A stretch of DNA of 8,828 nt from JBLNBU01 sp050260215 (GTDB lineage Bacteria > Pseudomonadota > Alphaproteobacteria > Rhodospirillales > Magnetospirillaceae), in assembly GCA_050260215.1 (NCBI GenBank), contig JBLNBU010000208.1:1-8828 (forward strand), written 5' to 3'. Made by a program: the position numbers and the translations under genes. Below are positions 6,074 to 8,828 of the stretch, piece by piece (position 1 is the stretch's first letter; each line of letters begins with the position of its first letter). The notes below the pieces were generated by a model. That model had not been told where the DNA came from, did not search any database, and saw nothing but the letters and a program-made list of their open reading frames with translations.

Positions 6074-7996
6074 TCAATCCGCCGACAGCACCGCGCGCCT
6101 GAATGCCGCGCGGATCGCCGCCGGCGGGTCCAGGCCCGCCCCCGGCAGCACCGCCGGCGTGGTGTACAGCTTGCACAGCAGCAGGTCGCGCCGTTCGCCG
6201 GGGTCGTCGAAACGCACCGACAGCCGGCCGCCCGCGCGGCGCACCACCGTGGCGGCCCGCGCCCCCACTCCGGCGACCACCAACGTACAAGCCCCGGCTG
6301 CCGGACCGTGGGCCACGGCCAGCCCCGCCCCGGTCAGCGACATCTCGTCGAGCACCGCATCGGCCCGGCCGCCCGGCCATTCCAAGACCGCCGGCTCGGC
6401 GAATGTCAGGCGTTCGTGGCCGCGCCGGCGCGGCACCTCGACGCAGACCAGAAGGCCCAGGAACAGCATCAGCCCGGCATAGACGCTCCACGCCTGGTCC
6501 AGCCCCGACGGCTCGGCCACCGCGGGCGACAGCGCCATCCCGGCGGCCACCGCCGCCAGCACGGCGCCGATCCACACCATCAGCCGGCCGTGCACCACTA
6601 CCCCGCGAGTGCCGCCGCCCTTCCTGGTCACCTTGAAGGCGTGCCCCCGCGGCCGCGCCAACGCCTTGACCGCGGCGGCGACCACCGCGGGCGCGGTGAC
6701 CAATGGCGCCAGCCCGCCCAGGAGCGGCACCACCGCGCCTTTCGATATCCACAGCATGGCGGCGGCCTCGGCGACGAAGCGCGGGCCGAAATGGGCGACG
6801 AAGTCGCCGGGCGTGGCCAGGAAGGCCGGCACCCCGGTCCACCAGTAGACCGCCGGCGCCAGCACCGCCATCAGCATCAGCGGAAACGACGCCAGCCAGT
6901 AGAGCTGGGCGTTGACGAAGCACAGTCGCGCCGCCCAGCCGATGCCAGGCTTCAGCGGCGACAGCGGCGAGCGCAGCGCCTGCACGGTACCCAGGCACCA
7001 GCGCGCCCGCTGGCCGATGAAGTCCGACAGCGTCTCGGGTGCCAGGCCAGCCGACAGGGGCTCGTCCAGGTAGACGGTGCGGCCGCCGGCGCGCGCCAGC
7101 GCGTAGGTGGTCATCATGTCCTCGGTGACGGTGTCGGTGGGAATGCCGCCCACCGCGTCCAGCCGGTCACGGCGCACCACGAACGAGGTGCCGCAGCAGA
7201 ACGCCGCCCCCCAGGCATCCAGCGACGGCTGGAAGTCGTGGTAGAAGAAGCGCTGCTCGTCGGCCAGGGCCTGCCCGCACAGCAGGTTCATCTGGATGGG
7301 ATCGGGATTGAAGAAGCTTTGCGGGGTCTGCACCAGGGCCACCGCCTCGTCGGCGAAGAAGCCCATCACCCGCCACAGGAAGCGACACTGGGGCACGAAG
7401 TCGGCGTCCAGCACCATCATGTAGGGCGCCGCCTGGTCCCGGCTGGCCGCCAGCCAGGCGTTGAGGTTGCCGGCCTTGCCGCCGCCACGCTGGTTGCGCG
7501 CCGTCCAGCGCACCCCGCGGGCAGCGCACCAGTCGCGGAGCCACGCCCGCTCGCCGTCGTCGAGAACCCACACGCGCACCTCCGGCCAGTCCAGCGCCAG
7601 GGCGCCGACAACGGTGCGCTCGATCACCTCGAGCGGCTCGGAATAGGTGGGGATCACCACGTCGACCGCCGGCAGCACCGCTTGCGTCCGCAGCCGCGCT
7701 TCATGGTGGTCGGCCTCGGACCGGCGGTCGCCGCGCCGGGTCAGGAACAGGGCGGTGAGGATGGCGTTGCCCAGCGCCATGGCCTCGAACACCGCCAGCG
7801 CCCACATCCACACGGCCGCGGGGGCAAGGGAGAGCGGCGGCAGCGTACTGGCCAGCCGCCAGGCCAGGTAGCGCACCAGCGCCGCGGCGGCCACGCCCAT
7901 CACCGCCGCCCGTGCCAGCCGGTTGGCCGGCGACAGGCCCGGCAACGCCAGCAGCGCCAGCCCCAACAGCAGCAGCGACGCCCCCCACTCAGCCAG
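6074..7996 (-). CDS. BcsA-like processive glycan synthase with C-terminal PilZ domain
   Basis: This membrane-embedded GT2 synthase is likely to polymerise a nucleotide sugar and extrude the chain under c-di-GMP control. Positions are counted from the TTG at 7966; add 10 for the CTG start chosen here. N-terminal TM helices include RYLAWR (32-37). Catalytic residues are present: DDG (136-138), DAD (187-189), FCCGTSFVVRR (256-266), TED (281-283) and QRARW (319-323). Further TM segments follow, then the BcsA-type gating loop FKVTRKG (444-450) and a PilZ domain with RGHER (515-519) and EMSLTG (541-546). At about 640 residues it is shorter than most BcsA proteins. CTG at 7996 has a perfect AGGAGG six bases upstream, whereas TTG at 7966 has poor spacing and would cut into the first helix. 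It overlaps the upstream HlyD gene by 8 nt, so the two are coupled. The product is unknown: cellulose, mixed-linkage beta-glucan or another polymer is possible. Confidence 0.9.
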   Translation of the reverse strand: MAEWGASLLLLGLALLALPGLSPANRLARAAVMGVAAAALVRYLAWRLASTLPPLSLAPAAVWMWALAVFEAMALGNAILTALFLTRRGDRRSEADHHEARLRTQAVLPAVDVVIPTYSEPLEVIERTVVGALALDWPEVRVWVLDDGERAWLRDWCAARGVRWTARNQRGGGKAGNLNAWLAASRDQAAPYMMVLDADFVPQCRFLWRVMGFFADEAVALVQTPQSFFNPDPIQMNLLCGQALADEQRFFYHDFQPSLDAWGAAFCCGTSFVVRRDRLDAVGGIPTDTVTEDMMTTYALARAGGRTVYLDEPLSAGLAPETLSDFIGQRARWCLGTVQALRSPLSPLKPGIGWAARLCFVNAQLYWLASFPLMLMAVLAPAVYWWTGVPAFLATPGDFVAHFGPRFVAEAAAMLWISKGAVVPLLGGLAPLVTAPAVVAAAVKALARPRGHAFKVTRKGGGTRGVVVHGRLMVWIGAVLAAVAAGMALSPAVAEPSGLDQAWSVYAGLMLFLGLLVCVEVPRRRGHERLTFAEPAVLEWPGGRADAVLDEMSLTGAGLAVAHGPAAGACTLVVAGVGARAATVVRRAGGRLSVRFDDPGERRDLLLCKLYTTPAVLPGAGLDPPAAIRAAFRRAVLSAD

Positions 7997-8828
7997 GGGG
8001 ATCCTCCTCTGCCGCCGCCGCGGCGCCGACCAGGCCGCGCGCCATGTCGGCCGCCCCGTCGGCCACCGCGTCGAACAGGGGCTTCAGCGCCGGCATGTCG
8101 AAGGTGACGCTGGCCCGCTGGCCCACCCGGCACAGGTTGTCGGAGCGTCCGGCCAGGGCGCGGCCCAGCGGCACCAGGGTGACCACCACGTCGCGGCGCT
8201 CGACCGCGGCGGGCACCACCGCCGCCGAGGCGCTGGCCTGGCCGGCCCCGGCGGCACGCACCGACTGCACCACCGCCGGGATCTCGCCGGGCTCACCCAG
8301 CAGGCGGGCCTGGGCGCGGTCACCGGCCTTGATTTCGGGGAAGAAGCGCTTGGGCAAAACCGCGGTCAGGGTCAGCCCGCGGCAGTCGACCAGGCCCAAC
8401 AGGGGGTCGCCGGCCCGCACCCCGTCGCCGGCGCCGACGAAGCGCTGCCACACCACCCCGGCGGTGGGCGCATCGACCTCGGCGTCGGTCAGGCGGGCCA
8501 GTTCGGCCTGGGCGGCGGCCGACTGGGCGGCCAACTCGACGACGCGGGCGTCGGTAGCGGCCAGGTCGCGGCGGCGCTCGGCCAGCTTCAGGCGGACCTC
8601 GTCCAGGCGCTGGCGGGAATAGGGCACGTTGTTGACGCCGCCGGCCACATAGGTGCCGTCGCCGGCGGCGCGGCGTTCCGACGCCAGCCGGGCCAACTCG
8701 GCGCGCACCGCGTCGGAGCCCGCCTCGGCGGCACGGGCCTCGGCCTCGGCCGCCTGCAGCCCGGCCGGCGCCACCAGCCCCTTGCCGGCCAGGTGGCTGC
8801 GCCGCCCCAGCTCGGCCCGGGCGCGGGC
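7989..8828 (-). CDS. HlyD-family membrane-fusion protein, partner of the synthase (5' end missing)
   Basis: The visible 279 residues are the C-terminal part of a periplasmic adaptor; the N-terminal anchor lies beyond the right edge. The fragment begins inside an Ala/Arg/Glu-rich coiled-coil (with HLAGKGLVAPAGLQAAEAEA) and has the linker TYVAGGVNNVPYSRQRLDEV. It returns through a second helix (KLAERRRDLAATDARVVELA) into the lipoyl half EVDAPTAGVVWQRFVGAGDG with VRAGDPLLGLVD. A beta-barrel region follows, with LTLTAVLPKRFFPEIKAGDRAQ. The long tail ends in an Ala/Glu-rich stretch. The frame is open to the edge, so a GTG at 8774 is internal and not the start. Because it is coupled to a BcsA-like synthase, it probably helps guide the polymer across the periplasm, as proposed for BgsB and the HlyD part of Alg44, and does not serve drug efflux. 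Its sequence is clearly different from the EmrA-type adaptor at 1935-2957. Confidence 0.88.
   Translation of the reverse strand, partial: ARARAELGRRSHLAGKGLVAPAGLQAAEAEARAAEAGSDAVRAELARLASERRAAGDGTYVAGGVNNVPYSRQRLDEVRLKLAERRRDLAATDARVVELAAQSAAAQAELARLTDAEVDAPTAGVVWQRFVGAGDGVRAGDPLLGLVDCRGLTLTAVLPKRFFPEIKAGDRAQARLLGEPGEIPAVVQSVRAAGAGQASASAAVVPAAVERRDVVVTLVPLGRALAGRSDNLCRVGQRASVTFDMPALKPLFDAVADGAADMARGLVGAAAAAEEDPPG
8003..8008 (-). promoter_or_regulatory. Perfect Shine-Dalgarno in front of a CTG start codon
   Basis: On the minus strand AGGAGG (8008 down to 8003) is followed by six bases and then CTG (7996-7994), in frame with the synthase. It lies inside the last codons of the HlyD gene. No ATG, GTG or TTG in the synthase frame sits at a suitable distance; the nearest, TTG at 7966, is 36 nt away. 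A GTG at 7988 is out of frame. Confidence 0.6.

Noticed and set aside
7701..7988. Short minus-strand frame starting at GTG 7988, right after the HlyD stop
   Set aside because: It overlaps the synthase in another frame, is Gly/Ala/Arg-rich without domain character, and its distance from AGGAGG (14 nt) is too long.
6308..8107. Plus-strand frame of 599 codons antisense to the synthase
   Set aside because: His/Gln/Arg/Gly-rich shadow with no domain; the opposite strand encodes an unmistakable BcsA-like protein.
8774..8828. Start of the right-hand HlyD gene at GTG 8774
   Set aside because: The frame continues upstream with coiled-coil sequence typical of the family to the window edge, so the gene is truncated by the window and does not start there.
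1..8828. RNA genes, CRISPR arrays, insertion sequences or attachment sites
   Set aside because: No tRNA-like cloverleaf, regularly spaced repeats, transposase coding or terminal inverted repeats were seen on reading both strands. A small ncRNA opposite a coding gene cannot be excluded by eye.

Overview
The window is a GC-rich, densely packed stretch of bacterial chromosome. Codon use strongly favours G/C at third positions, so long shadow frames open on both strands. The gene content is an Alphaproteobacterium-like mix: a standard accA, an EmrAB-type efflux pair and a BcsA-type synthase with a PilZ domain. A Rhodospirillales-type host would fit, but that is inference from overall character and no gene here proves it. 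No tRNA, rRNA, CRISPR array, insertion sequence or other sign of recent transfer was seen.

Layout, left to right. (1) Positions 1-285, minus strand: the N-terminal part of an exported DUF4139-type protein, cut by the window edge. (2) Positions 370-2957, minus strand: a two-gene efflux operon, emrA (periplasmic adaptor) then emrB (14-TM DHA2-type MFS pump), joined by a TGATG stop/start overlap. (3) Positions 2958-3089: a divergent control region. It holds a very good sigma70-type promoter for emrAB (TTGACT, 17 bp, TATAAA). A perfect 8+1+8 inverted repeat, which looks like a TetR-family operator, covers the expected start of transcription. A candidate accA promoter there would give a nearly leaderless mRNA. 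(4) Positions 3090-6067, plus strand: four overlapping genes, probably one operon. They are accA (fatty-acid synthesis), a soluble DPM1/GtrB-like GT2 glycosyltransferase, a VTT/DedA-superfamily membrane protein and a dual-BON-domain lipoprotein. (5) Positions 6074-8828, minus strand, convergent with the previous operon: a BcsA-like processive glycosyltransferase with a C-terminal PilZ domain, preceded by a HlyD-type membrane-fusion protein that is cut by the right edge.

How the parts fit together. The emrAB pair should export small toxic compounds and be induced through the palindrome, but no repressor gene is present next to it. The accA operon links malonyl-CoA supply to three envelope genes; the shared purpose is inferred, not shown. 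The most interesting part is the right-hand pair. A HlyD adaptor next to a c-di-GMP-gated cellulose-synthase-like enzyme, with no BcsB visible, recalls the BgsB-BgsA (mixed-linkage beta-glucan) and Alg44-Alg8 (alginate) arrangements more than a cellulose operon. It may make an exopolysaccharide that cannot be named from sequence. The synthase also appears to start at a CTG codon behind a perfect AGGAGG.
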